Positions 33,619 to 42,236 are shown, numbered from the stretch's first letter. The stretch is 49,652 bases of DNA from Phycisphaerae bacterium (GCA_030426385.1 JAUHYI010000032.1:1-49652), one strand, 5' to 3'. Numbers and translations are program-made. The notes: generated by a model from the sequence alone, not told the origin.

Positions 33619-34965
33619 ATGTCACGTAAGAAAACCGAATCGAAAACGTCGAAATTCCCGAGCCCTACGAATGTCCTGATACTGGGCAACGGGGGGCGCG
33701 AGCACGCGCTGGGCTGGAAGTTGAAGCAATCAAAGCATGTGGCCAAGCTGTATTTTGCGCCCGGAAATGGTGGGACGTCGGGCGTGGGAGGGCTTGGAGA
33801 GAATGTTGATCTGAAAATCGAGCCGGTGAATACCAAGCATTGCGATGCGATCGATTATTTCGTTCGGCACCACAACGTGGGGCTGATCGTGGTGGGGCCT
33901 GAGGATCCGTTGGCGGGCGGGATGGTGGATCGATTGCAGAAGTATGGGCATCGCGTGTTCGGGCCGATCGAGGCCGCGGCACGTTTGGAAGGCGACAAAG
34001 CGTTCAGCAAACAATTGATGCGAGCCGCGTCGATCCCGACGGCTGAGGCCCGCGTGTTTACGAACTTGGATGCAGCGCTGACGTATGTGGAATCGCGTGA
34101 TACGCCGGTGGTGGTGAAGGCCGCGGGGTTGGCCAAGGGCAAAGGCGTGATTGTGTGTGATGACAACGAGCAGGCCATGGCTGCCGTGCGCGAGATCATG
34201 GAAGACCATGCGTTCGGCGATGCGGGCAATACGGTGGTGATCGAGGAACGGCTGAGCGGGCAGGAAGTATCCGTGCTGGCGTTGGTGGATGGTCGCAATA
34301 TTTTTGTGCTCGACCCAGCCCAGGATCACAAGCAGGCGTATGAAAATGACACGGGCCCGAACACGGGTGGGATGGGCGCGTACACACCGACGCCGCTAAT
34401 GGATGACGCGATGTTGACGGAGATTGAGCGTGATGTGCTGGTGCCGGTGGTGGATGCGCTGCGACGCGATGGGATTGAATACAAAGGCGTGTTGTATGCG
34501 GGTTTGATGCTGACCGCCGGCGGGCCGAAGGTGTTGGAATTTAATTGCCGATTCGGCGATCCGGAATGTCAGCCATTGATGATGCGCATGAAAGGCGATT
34601 TGTTTTTGATCATGAATGCGGTGATCGACGGCACGCTGGATGAAGTCGATCTGTCGTGGGACAAGCGATGTTGTTGCTGCGTGGTGATGGCCAGCGGTGG
34701 GTATCCGGGTAAGTATGAAAATGGCAAAGTGATTACGGGGATTGAGGAAGCCGAGGCCGCGGGCGATGGGGATGTTTTTGTGTTTCATGCGGGAACAACC
34801 CGGGACAAGGACGACCAGGTACTGACAGCTGGCGGGCGCGTGTTAGGCGTGTGTGCATTGGGTGATGATCTGAAGGATGCGCAGCAGAAAGCAAATGCGG
34901 CGTGTGATCGGATTCATTTTTCCGGGGCCCAATTCCGTCGCGATATCGGTTATCGTGTGATGTAA
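33619..34965 (+). CDS. purD: Phosphoribosylamine-glycine ligase PurD
   Basis: A 448-aa ATP-grasp enzyme joining phosphoribosylamine and glycine in purine synthesis. It has ILGNGGREHALGWKL at the N-terminus, ATP-grasp segments VVVKAAGLAKGKGV and VIEERLSGQEVSVLAL, QDHKQAYENDTGPNTGGMGA, and FNCRFGDPECQP with the metal-binding residues. A run of four cysteines in DKRCCCCVVMASGGYPGKY is unusual at the position of the typical CVVLASGGYPG. The ATG at 33619 is preferred to a TTG at 33589, which lies outside the conserved domain. Its stop overlaps the pheS start (TAATG). Confidence 0.95.
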   Translation: MSRKKTESKTSKFPSPTNVLILGNGGREHALGWKLKQSKHVAKLYFAPGNGGTSGVGGLGENVDLKIEPVNTKHCDAIDYFVRHHNVGLIVVGPEDPLAGGMVDRLQKYGHRVFGPIEAAARLEGDKAFSKQLMRAASIPTAEARVFTNLDAALTYVESRDTPVVVKAAGLAKGKGVIVCDDNEQAMAAVREIMEDHAFGDAGNTVVIEERLSGQEVSVLALVDGRNIFVLDPAQDHKQAYENDTGPNTGGMGAYTPTPLMDDAMLTEIERDVLVPVVDALRRDGIEYKGVLYAGLMLTAGGPKVLEFNCRFGDPECQPLMMRMKGDLFLIMNAVIDGTLDEVDLSWDKRCCCCVVMASGGYPGKYENGKVITGIEEAEAAGDGDVFVFHAGTTRDKDDQVLTAGGRVLGVCALGDDLKDAQQKANAACDRIHFSGAQFRRDIGYRVM

Positions 34966-36074
34966 TGGCGATTGAAGTAATTGAACAATTTCGTGAGCGA
35001 GCCGATGGCGATCTGGCACAGGTCGGCGATGGTGCTGCGCTCGAAGCGTATCGGATTAAGTATCTGGGAAGCAAGGGGGAATTGAAAGGGCTGATGGGGC
35101 AGTTGAAGACGGTGCCTGCGGATCAGCGGGCCGCGTTTGGGAAAGAAGCGAACGCGCTGCGTCAACATTTAGAAGCGGGTTTTGCGGCGAAAAAGGACGC
35201 GGTGAGTGGAGCGGGGGATGCGGGTGATGGGGGGGCAGGGGGGGCAGGCGGTGCGAATGCGAAAGGGAAGTCAGGCAAAAAAGCAGGAGCGGACGCCAAG
35301 GGTGGCGGAAAGGCCAAGGGAGATGTGGGTGGGGGGATTGATATTACGGAGCCGGGGTTGGCCAAGCGGATGGGGTCTGCCCATGTGATCACGCAGACGA
35401 TCGATGAGTTGGTGGATGTGTTTGGCCGGATGGGATTTGATTTAGCGACCGGGCCTGAGGTCGAGGACGATCATCATAATTTCGTGGCCTTGAATATTCC
35501 TGCGACGCATCCAGCGCGTGATCCATTGGATAATTTTTATCTGAACGATCCGGATGGCGAGCACCCGACATTGTTGCGTAGCCAGACGAGCACGGTACAG
35601 ATTCGTGTGATGGAAAATACCGAGCCACCGATTCGGGTGGTATCGATGGGGCGTGTGTATCGGCCTGACGAACATGATGCGACGCACTATTCGATGTTCC
35701 ATCAGATCGAAGGTTTGTACGTTGATAAAAATGTGACGATGGTTGATCTGAAAACGACGTTGCTGAATTTTGCCCATGCGTATTGGGGGCCGAGTGCGGA
35801 TGTGAAACTGGTGCCGAGCTATTTTCCGTTTACCGAGCCGTCTGCGGAGGTATATGTGAAAATGGAATTAGCCAGTGGCGTGCAATGGGTGGAAGTGGGC
35901 GGTTGCGGGATGGTTGATCCTGCGGTGTTCGAAGCAGTGGGATACGACCCGGAAGTGTGGAGCGGGTTTGCGTTTGGGTTGGGCATCGAACGTTTGTTGA
36001 TGCGCAAGTACAGCATCGCGGATATCCGTTGGCTATTCGAAAATGATGTGCGATTTTTGCGTCGGTTTGGATGA
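34965..36074 (+). CDS. pheS: Phenylalanine-tRNA ligase alpha subunit PheS
   Basis: A 369-aa class II synthetase subunit that binds Phe and ATP. The N-terminal coiled-coil is at 1-78 (with YLGSKGELKGLMGQLK), and the catalytic domain from about 126 includes motif 2 (RVVSMGRVYRPDEHDATHYSMFHQ) and motif 3 (GFAFGLGIERLLMRKY). Between them residues 80-124 are an Ala/Gly/Lys-rich linker over G-tract DNA, absent from typical 330-aa enzymes. It overlaps the purD stop by one base. pheT is not adjacent, which is unusual but known. Confidence 0.95.
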   Translation: MAIEVIEQFRERADGDLAQVGDGAALEAYRIKYLGSKGELKGLMGQLKTVPADQRAAFGKEANALRQHLEAGFAAKKDAVSGAGDAGDGGAGGAGGANAKGKSGKKAGADAKGGGKAKGDVGGGIDITEPGLAKRMGSAHVITQTIDELVDVFGRMGFDLATGPEVEDDHHNFVALNIPATHPARDPLDNFYLNDPDGEHPTLLRSQTSTVQIRVMENTEPPIRVVSMGRVYRPDEHDATHYSMFHQIEGLYVDKNVTMVDLKTTLLNFAHAYWGPSADVKLVPSYFPFTEPSAEVYVKMELASGVQWVEVGGCGMVDPAVFEAVGYDPEVWSGFAFGLGIERLLMRKYSIADIRWLFENDVRFLRRFG

Positions 36075-36171
36075 AGCAAAAGTCGCGAGTCGAATATTAA
36101 AAGTGGAGAGGGAACCGTGGAGGGAAACGCGGGGTAGACGTGGGGGGGCGTGGGGGGGCTGCTTTTTATAG

Positions 36172-36263
36172 CCCGCGATGAATATCGCGGGTTGCCGGCT
36201 GGGTTGCTTGTTGAGTGGGGAAGCGGGGGGATATACGAAAAAACCCCGGGTATGCACCCGGGG
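36172..36263 (-). terminator. Two short hairpins; the second is an intrinsic terminator for the minus strand
   Basis: The first, CCCGCGAT-GAAT-ATCGCGGG near 36173-36192, has no T-run. The second, CCCCGGGT-ATGC-ACCCGGGG at 36244-36263, is followed on the minus strand by six T residues, a classical intrinsic terminator about 110 bp downstream of the lipoprotein gene. Both hairpins are flanked by TAGC and GTTG/GGTT and resemble the hairpins at 37629 and 48466. Confidence 0.7.
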
Positions 36264-36372
36264 CTATGAGTTTTGGGTCACGAATTATGTGACACGTGCA
36301 GGTAACGCGGGCATCGTGTCGGTAACACACGCGAGTAATGCGCGGGTATTGCGGGGGTAATAATGTGGGGGG

Positions 36373-37197
36373 TTATTCCCAGTCGACGGTGGCAGGGGCA
36401 TCGGTGGGGACGGTGGCGGTTTGTACGCCGGTGATGACCTGGTTGGGGGACTGAGGCAATTCATAGATCGGGCCGTCCGCCAGGATGCTGGGTTGCAACG
36501 GCGTGGCTGCGACGGCATCGTTGGGATCGATGGTGGTGGATGACCTGATCGTTGCGGCGATGGCCGGATCGATGGCTTGCTTGTTGGTCGACTCGTTGTG
36601 TTGCATCGCATAGCCCGCGAAGTATGGCGACGATTCGGCCTTGACGTATTTAGGTATGGAATCGTCGAACGAGACGATGATGCTACGCACGGATACGCCT
36701 TCGGCAGGCAACTTCCAGGTGGGGACGTTGATGACGAGGATGTCTGCTTCATCGATGCCTGCGACGATCGGCTTAAAGCCATTGGGTCGCATGGTGACGG
36801 TGACGTCGGTCTGTTCAGGCAACAGATGATAAGGAATAGCGAAGTTGCCATAGCCCTCGCGTGTGATGAAAAGAGTGCGCGCGGCATGTGGGCGTGTTTG
36901 GAATAACACCGTACCTTTTCGGCCGGTCTGCGCATGTGCTGGTGGAATGTTGGTAGGCCGTCGTTGCCAGAACGTGACCGCGAGATCCGTTTGCGCCAGT
37001 GGGTTGCCCTCGACATCGACCACGTGCACGCGGTGCATGGGTGTGCCCTGTTGGCAGCCGGTGATGGTTAGCATCGCGAGCAAAGCCAAAGCGCTGATGA
37101 CCGTGGTGAAGGTCGCCAACGCATGGGCGATAACCGGTGACTGATGACCGAGAACAAGTGAAGCTGAGGTTGCGTTAGGTGTTGTGGTGCGTCGCAT
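36373..37197 (-). CDS. Lipoprotein with carboxypeptidase-regulatory-like domain
   Basis: A 274-aa protein with a lipoprotein signal: after about 30 residues the hydrophobic TTVISALALLAMLTITGC places the lipidated Cys at about 47-48. The next 70 residues (VHVVDVEGNPLAQTDLAVTF, GRKGTVLFQTRPHAARTLFI) look like a carboxypeptidase-regulatory-type beta-sandwich; the rest is unrecognised. The frame is open to 37464, but the ATG at 37197 has a very strong ribosome-binding site (GGGAGGGG) and begins at the signal peptide. The TAA stop is followed immediately by C6. Function unknown; probably outer-envelope bound. Confidence 0.75.
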   Translation of the reverse strand: MRRTTTPNATSASLVLGHQSPVIAHALATFTTVISALALLAMLTITGCQQGTPMHRVHVVDVEGNPLAQTDLAVTFWQRRPTNIPPAHAQTGRKGTVLFQTRPHAARTLFITREGYGNFAIPYHLLPEQTDVTVTMRPNGFKPIVAGIDEADILVINVPTWKLPAEGVSVRSIIVSFDDSIPKYVKAESSPYFAGYAMQHNESTNKQAIDPAIAATIRSSTTIDPNDAVAATPLQPSILADGPIYELPQSPNQVITGVQTATVPTDAPATVDWE

Positions 37198-37513
37198 GGC
37201 GCCCCTCCCTTGTGTTAGTGGACTGTCTTCATCAAGGCTATCGGCCAATGAGAAAACCAAGGTGGGTTTGGTCAAGCGAAAAGGGGAAAATGATCGGACG
37301 TTTGGTGTGATTGTGCGGGTGATGTGTATGGGGATGGTTATAAGGCGTTGGCAAGACTGCCTAATCGTTATAGGCGTCAGTGTGAAGCCGTGAAACCAAG
37401 AAGCATAAGCAGGGGCCAAGGCATGATGGGACGAAAAAACAACGCGCGAGACGGACTCCCACAATTTCTAGCGTATGAAACCGATCTCACAAAAACCGCG
37501 TGTGTGATTCCCC
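37198..37513. other. Intergenic region upstream of the lipoprotein gene
   Basis: About 315 bases with the ribosome-binding site and presumably the promoter of the lipoprotein gene. No convincing open frame beyond the unlikely upstream extension of that gene, and no RNA gene recognised. Confidence 0.35.
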
Positions 37514-37589
37514 GTTAGCCGCCGCCCTTGGGCGACGCGTCACCGTCAACAAACCCTCAACACTCACGACGCTCAAGGGCAGCAGCTAA
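37514..37589. repeat. Miniature element, GTTAGCCG type, partial copy 3
   Basis: Arms GTTAGCCGCCGCCCTTGGG and CTCAAGGGCAGCAGCTAA are present, but the outer TA-flanked end on the left is diverged. It abuts the TA-flanked element at 37590-37699, giving a nested or tandem arrangement. Confidence 0.65.
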
Positions 37590-37699
37590 TACGGATTACG
37601 ATAAATACTCGCGCATAGATTTTTATTAGCTCCCGGTGAATACCGGGAGTTTGTGTGCAGGGAAATTTGAGGCCGCGCGAGTTTTTAATGGGATGGGTA
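37590..37699. repeat. 110-bp TA-flanked miniature element (TAGCTCCCGG type)
   Basis: Begins TA-CGGATTACGATAAATACTC and ends GCGCGAGTTTTTAATGGGA-TGGG-TA; the two ends are imperfect inverted repeats of about 23 bp, and TA lies at both boundaries. A central hairpin CTCCCGGT-GAAT-ACCGGGAG sits between. An almost identical 110-bp copy is at 48866-48975, and a truncated one at 48426-48497. TA duplications are typical of elements mobilised by IS630/Tc1-mariner transposases. Confidence 0.85.
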
Positions 37700-37770
37700 T
37701 AACGCATCCGTTCTAAGCGTGATGGGTATCAGTCACGTGACGAAGCGCGGAGATACTCAAGCATGCATGT

Positions 37771-37800
37771 AAAAAACCCACGGGTTAAAGCCGTGGGTTT
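37771..37800 (-). terminator. Intrinsic terminator of the desaturase gene
   Basis: On the minus strand AAACCCACGG, a short loop and CCGTGGGTTT form a strong stem followed by a T-run of six. It lies about 40 bp after the stop codon of the desaturase gene. Confidence 0.85.
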
Positions 37801-37837
37801 CGGTGTATGTGTAAGGGTTGGTGTTGTTGCCGGACGA

Positions 37838-38962
37838 TCATGCCGGGCTTGGCGCGGGGTTGCTTGTGTCTGAATTAGTGCCAGCGGATGGGCTGGGATT
37901 CAATAATTGAGCGGGGCTGGGTGAGGGAAGGGCCGGTTCGTATTGATAGCCGGGCTCAACTTTTTGCCGTTCGAGGATTTGGGCGATCTGGGTCCAGGTT
38001 TCGAGCAGGCCGTTGGGGCAACGGGGCATATCGTCTTTGATCAAGCGGTGTAGTTTGCCAAGGTTGTAGCAGGGGACCGCGGCGTACATGTGGTGTTCGG
38101 TGTGGTAATTCATGTGCCAGTAGAGAAACTGAAAAATCGGATTGAGATAAATGGTGCGGCAGCAAAGCCGATAGTCAGGCACGTTGTCGCGAAGGCCGAT
38201 GTGTTGACTGTTATTGCAGAGAAAGTGCAGCCAACCGCCGAACATCATCGGAAAGGTGATCACCAGCGGGACGATCCACCATCCCAGGGCAAAGGCGACC
38301 GCGACAATCGCCGCATGGCCGAGCAGTTGGATGCGTGCCCAGTTGATGAGTTTGCGTCGGCTCTTGACATCGGATTCAGGGAACAGTTGTTGGGTCCATT
38401 GGTCGGTGGGGATGTGCCCAGTCGCCAGTTTTAGTTTGCTCCGGAGAATACCGTCGGGCCAGCGAATGTTGATGAAGCTGTATTTAAAAAAAGCTTTTAG
38501 CGATTGTTTTTGGGGGAGGACCACTTCCAGATCATCGGGAGGATGGAGGGTGAATTTATGGTGTTCGGTGTGGCTGGCCCAGAAATGCAGGTGGCTATAC
38601 CATCCGAGAAAACTGAACACGCGGAGAAAGGCGCCGTTGAGCCAACGGGTTTTGAATACGGAATCGTGGATCAGTTCGTGGAACCCATTGATGAGAAAAT
38701 GCCAGCACATGCTATTGATGTAGATCAAGATCGCGGTGACGTACCACGGCCAATGCATGGAGGCATAGATCGCAGCGCTGGCGGTGGTGGCCAGGATGCC
38801 AAGGAATCCAAGCGTTTGAACAAAACCCTTAAAATCACTGCGTTTATTGAGCTTTGCCAATTCAGCGCGAGGCACCGGGCAGCGGTACCATTTGACGCGC
38901 ACCTTGCCATCGCGGGTGGTGGCACGTGGGGAGGCTTCGGTGGCTGTTGTTGGTGAACTCAT
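37838..38962 (-). CDS. Membrane fatty acid desaturase
   Basis: A 374-aa integral membrane di-iron enzyme. Three histidine boxes are visible: HELIHD, HTEHH and a second HTEHH near the C-terminus (NYHTEHHMYA). Hydrophobic segments lie around FLGILATTASAAIYA, WYVTAILIYINSMCW and HAAIVAVAFALGWWIVPLVI. It introduces double bonds into acyl chains, or hydroxylates a lipid or carotenoid; the substrate is unknown. The C-terminal 40 residues are Pro/Ser-rich. The ATG at 38962 has AGGA eight bases upstream and is preferred to that at 38971. It is divergent from the AraC-type regulator gene and ends in a terminator. Confidence 0.9.
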   Translation of the reverse strand: MSSPTTATEASPRATTRDGKVRVKWYRCPVPRAELAKLNKRSDFKGFVQTLGFLGILATTASAAIYASMHWPWYVTAILIYINSMCWHFLINGFHELIHDSVFKTRWLNGAFLRVFSFLGWYSHLHFWASHTEHHKFTLHPPDDLEVVLPQKQSLKAFFKYSFINIRWPDGILRSKLKLATGHIPTDQWTQQLFPESDVKSRRKLINWARIQLLGHAAIVAVAFALGWWIVPLVITFPMMFGGWLHFLCNNSQHIGLRDNVPDYRLCCRTIYLNPIFQFLYWHMNYHTEHHMYAAVPCYNLGKLHRLIKDDMPRCPNGLLETWTQIAQILERQKVEPGYQYEPALPSPSPAQLLNPSPSAGTNSDTSNPAPSPA

Positions 38963-39003
38963 CTGGAGCATCCTGTCGGTTCAAGGTATACAACTGGTGG
39001 CGG

Positions 39004-39032
39004 GGATCATGACCGCGCCAAACGGATCATGA
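39004..39032. promoter_or_regulatory. Candidate operator: direct repeat GGATCATGA
   Basis: GGATCATGA occurs at 39004-39012 and 39024-39032, 20 bases apart start to start, or two helical turns. It lies between the divergent desaturase and AraC-type regulator genes. AraC-family proteins bind direct repeats with about this spacing, so this may be the regulator's binding site (inference). Confidence 0.45.
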
Positions 39033-39094
39033 TTTATTATTTTCATGGCCCGGCTGTTGTCGTCCGAATGCGTCGCCCGTAGAATTTTAAACAT

Positions 39095-39970
39095 ATGGCA
39101 CAATCTCAGATTATTGAGAATTACGAAGACGAGGCCGTGATTTTGCCGGAATTATCGGTGGTGGGCTGGAATGATATCCCTGCCACCGTGCCCCGTTTAC
39201 GGCCTCATCGACATCGCTGGCTGTACGAATTGTGCGTAATCAGCAAGGGCGAGGTTATCTGGTGGGCAGGTGATGAGATTTATCATGTCGGCAAAGGTGA
39301 TGTGTACATCACTCGGCCCAACGAAGCGCACGGGGGTGTTGATTCAATGTTGCACGCCTGCGAGTTGTATTACTTGCAGATTGCTTTGCCGATACGCAGG
39401 ACATTGCCCGGGATGTCTTCATCGCAGTCGCGGTTGCTCACGCGCGGCTACCAGGCTTTGCGTCATCGTCACTTTGCCGGCTCGACGACGGTGGTTGATT
39501 GTTTCAAGCAATTGATCGAAACGCATCGGGAACGAGGTCGATTTGCAGAGCTACGCGCGCGGGCTGCGCTGCACGAATTGCTCGTGACAATCCTCGACGA
39601 TCACGATCGTGCGGTGAACCATCGGTTTGGTCGTGATGGCGATAAAAGCGAAGCCATCTTGCGGGCCATGCGATGGATCGATCAGCATATTGAGGAAGAC
39701 CACTACGTAGAACACATCGCGCATGCCGCGGGCTTGAGCGTCAGTCGTTTTCACGAACGGTTTGTGGATGAGGTAGGTTTGTCGCCAGCGGACTATCGCA
39801 TGCGTCGTCGCGTGGAACTGGCTAAATCAAAATTGCACGACAGCGATCGATCGATCACAGACATCGCAATGGGACTGGGGTTTTCAACCAGCCAATACTT
39901 TGCCACCGTGTTTCGCAAGTACACGGGCATGTCGCCACGCACCTATCGACAGACGATTTGCAGCGCATAG
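39095..39970 (+). CDS. AraC-family transcriptional regulator
   Basis: A 291-aa regulator. The N-terminal cupin-type sensing domain has HRHRWLYELCVISKGEVIWW and GKGDVYITRPNEAHGG. The C-terminal double helix-turn-helix is IAHAAGLSVSRFHERFVDEVGLSP and DIAMGLGFSTSQYFATVFRKYTGMSPRTYR. It should bind DNA in response to a small ligand, probably a sugar. It is divergent from the desaturase gene and convergent with xylA, so either could be a target. The ATG at 39095 is the first possible start. Confidence 0.9.
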   Translation: MAQSQIIENYEDEAVILPELSVVGWNDIPATVPRLRPHRHRWLYELCVISKGEVIWWAGDEIYHVGKGDVYITRPNEAHGGVDSMLHACELYYLQIALPIRRTLPGMSSSQSRLLTRGYQALRHRHFAGSTTVVDCFKQLIETHRERGRFAELRARAALHELLVTILDDHDRAVNHRFGRDGDKSEAILRAMRWIDQHIEEDHYVEHIAHAAGLSVSRFHERFVDEVGLSPADYRMRRRVELAKSKLHDSDRSITDIAMGLGFSTSQYFATVFRKYTGMSPRTYRQTICSA

Positions 39971-39978
39971 CGTTCCGG

Positions 39979-40222
39979 TTTTAGCCGCCATTGAATGCGA
40001 ATAAACACGAATAAAACAAAACAATTTTTTACGAGGAATGCCGGAACACAGGAGGCAGAATGCGACGCGGTTAAATTACTGGCTGAATATTTTGCGTTAA
40101 TAAAAGCCAAAGTATTTCCACCATGCGCATGTGGGGTAAGTTACATAAAATTTTTTCCCGCGTTCCTGTATTCCTCGTAAAAAAAAGGGCTAAAAATTAT
40201 TCGCGTTTATTGGTGGCTAAAA
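39979..40222. repeat. 244-bp inverted-repeat element (TTTTAGCCACCA type)
   Basis: The left end (TTTTAGCCGCCATTGAATGC, GAATAAACACGAATAA, TTTTTTACGAGGAATGCC) and the reversed right end (TTTTAGCCACCAATAAACGC, GAATAATTTTTAG, TTTTTTTTACGAGGAATAC) are inverted repeats of about 60 bp. The whole could fold into one long hairpin. It lies between the convergent regulator and xylA genes and may serve as a bidirectional terminator. There is no coding capacity. Confidence 0.75.
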
Positions 40223-40251
40223 ATAATAATCCCCCATCGCGATACCGTGTT

Positions 40252-41430
40252 TCACGCGCCGTTGAGAAATTCGAACACGAGTTGGTCGAGTTCCTCGTAG
40301 GGCAGAGATTTCTTGGCCATTTTTTCACGGCTGAAATCCGTGGCGAGCAGGGCCTTCGCGTTGGCTTTGGAAAAATTGCGCGTCAGTTTGCTCAGCTTCG
40401 CGTTGTCACGATTGATCTTGTTGAGCAGGGATTGGATCTTACGGTTCTTGTTGAACTTCTCGACTTTGCTTTCGAGAATTTTGTACGTCCGCATCGATCC
40501 ACGTGCGAAATGGCCTACGTCCTTGGGATCGGACTGGCGATATGCGTGGCTGTCAAAATGCTTCGGGCCTTTGTATTTGTAATCGGTCAGCAATTTCACC
40601 AGGAAAAAAGCCGCTTTGTAATTCACCGAGCCGAAGCGGAAGTCCTGATCGTAACGGCCGATTTCCTGATCGTTGAGATCGATGTGAAACAGCTTGCCCG
40701 CTTCCAGAGCCTGGGCGACGTGATGCGTGAAATTCAAACCGGCCATCGTCTCGTGAGCGAATTCGGGATTCACGCCACACATCTCAGGATGTTTTAGCGT
40801 GGGGATCAAGGCCAGGTATGAACCGGTCACCGAAAAATACATGTGCCCACGTGGTTCATTGGGTTTGGCTTCGAAGGCAAACTTGTAGCCGAACTTTTGG
40901 CTTTTGTTGTAATCGCATAGGAAGTCGATGGCTTCGCGGAATCGTTTGGTCGCTACCACCGGGTCCTTGGTGGCATCCGACTCGGTGCCCTCGCGACCAC
41001 CCCAGAACACGTAAAACTTCGCGCCGAATTCTGCGCCGAGTTGCATGGCGTTCATCGTTTTGTGGATGGCATAGGCACGCACTTCGGCATCATTGCTCGT
41101 GAACGCTCCGTCCTTGAAAACCGGATCGCTGAACAGATTGGTCGTGGCCATGGGCACGCGCAGCTTGTGGCGGCGCAGAGCAGCGCGAAAATCTTTTTTA
41201 ATCTGAGCGGCCTCAGCGGGCGTAGCATCGATCGGAATCAAATCATTGTCATGAAAATTCACGCCATACGCGCCGCCTTGTTCGCCGATCGCATCCACAA
41301 TTTCCGCAGGCGAGAGAACCGCGCGGGTGGCCTTGCCGAATGGATCCGCACCGGGATTGCCCACGGTCCAAAGCCCGAAAGTGAATTTATCAGCAGGGGT
41401 CGGCATGTAGGGATCGATGCGTTTGGCCAT
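40252..41430 (-). CDS. xylA: Xylose isomerase
   Basis: A 392-aa TIM-barrel isomerase that interconverts D-xylose and D-xylulose. The catalytic His60 and Asp63 lie in GVNFHDNDLIP, MATTNLFSDPVFKDGAFTSN is typical, and metal-binding residues occur in FAFEAKPNEPRGH. GVNPEFAHETMAGLNF and HIDLNDQ complete the active site. Length and MATTNLF/EAKPNEP features match the shorter class I enzymes of actinobacteria and planctomycetes. No xylulokinase gene is adjacent. It is convergent with the AraC-type regulator gene. Confidence 0.95.
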   Translation of the reverse strand: MAKRIDPYMPTPADKFTFGLWTVGNPGADPFGKATRAVLSPAEIVDAIGEQGGAYGVNFHDNDLIPIDATPAEAAQIKKDFRAALRRHKLRVPMATTNLFSDPVFKDGAFTSNDAEVRAYAIHKTMNAMQLGAEFGAKFYVFWGGREGTESDATKDPVVATKRFREAIDFLCDYNKSQKFGYKFAFEAKPNEPRGHMYFSVTGSYLALIPTLKHPEMCGVNPEFAHETMAGLNFTHHVAQALEAGKLFHIDLNDQEIGRYDQDFRFGSVNYKAAFFLVKLLTDYKYKGPKHFDSHAYRQSDPKDVGHFARGSMRTYKILESKVEKFNKNRKIQSLLNKINRDNAKLSKLTRNFSKANAKALLATDFSREKMAKKSLPYEELDQLVFEFLNGA

Positions 41431-41806
41431 GATTGGAGTACCCGTAAATAGAATGGAAAAGCCGCGAATCGTTATCGCTTGAATCAGGTAGTGTCGTTTG
41501 TGATGGAGATGGGGTCAACTGCCAGCGGCGTTTTTGTGGCGAACGATTGCCGATCGTAACGCGCCGCCAAGGACGGCGGCTAAACGCCAACCTCGGAATT
41601 GGAACGCGCTAATGGGATATCGCGCGAGAAATGAATCGAAGCCGATTGGCACAGCAACCACGCATTCACTGAATGCGCAATGATCGCAAAGCCTGACAAT
41701 CTAATGTTATTGATGGAATCACAAACCCTGCAAGCCCAGCCGCGTGATGCTTGAAAGGGAAACGCGGAGGCGAGGGTCGTGTGGGAGCGGGAGGTCCGGG
41801 GGCGGA
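41431..41806. other. Intergenic region between rplU and xylA
   Basis: About 375 bases, non-coding. It contains a diverged arm pair of the GTTAGCCG-type element at about 41560-41583 (GCGCCGCCAAGGACGGCGGC) and GCGCGAGAAATGAATC at about 41623. The rpmA gene normally found after rplU is absent. No clear xylA promoter was found. Confidence 0.5.
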
Positions 41807-42130
41807 TTAGGCTTGGATGCCGGTGATCTTGACGCTCAGGTAATCCTGACGGTGGCTTTTGTTACGCTTGTAGGTCTTACGTCGTTTGAACTTCACGACG
41901 GATACCTTGTCAGTGCGATCTCTGCCGAGCACATCAGCGGTAACCTTGGCACCGTCCAGCAACGGAGCGCCAATTTTCAGGGCGTCAGCATTTTCTGTAT
42001 CGCCGACCAGCAGCACCTTGTCGAATGTGAGTGTTGCCACATCGTCACCCATATCGCGGATAGCCACCTTAATGACATCGCCTTCGGAAACTTTGATCTG
42101 TGTGCCACTGTCTTCAATGATCGCGTACAT
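41807..42130 (-). CDS. rplU: 50S ribosomal protein L21
   Basis: A 107-aa ribosomal protein binding 23S rRNA. MYAIIEDSGTQIKVSEGD is the family start and VVKFKRRKTYKRNKSHRQDYLSVKI the basic C-terminal signature. The frame is open to 42166, but the ATG at 42130 with AGGA about nine bases upstream is the family start. rplU is usually followed by rpmA (L27), which is not here. A good sigma70-type promoter lies 50 bp upstream. Confidence 0.95.
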   Translation of the reverse strand: MYAIIEDSGTQIKVSEGDVIKVAIRDMGDDVATLTFDKVLLVGDTENADALKIGAPLLDGAKVTADVLGRDRTDKVSVVKFKRRKTYKRNKSHRQDYLSVKITGIQA

Positions 42131-42179
42131 GGGATTCGGTCCTGTATTCTGGGGGTTCTCGCCCAATGGCGAATCGGCA

Positions 42180-42208
42180 ATTGTAGCGAGTGATCCGGGC
42201 GTTGTAAA
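42180..42208 (-). promoter_or_regulatory. Sigma70-type promoter of rplU
   Basis: On the minus strand TTTACA and TACAAT are separated by 17 bases, each matching the consensus in five of six positions. Transcription would start near 42173, giving a leader of about 43 bases before the rplU ATG. Confidence 0.7.
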
Positions 42209-42236
42209 GCGTCAAAATCCCCGGCTGATTGTGGGT

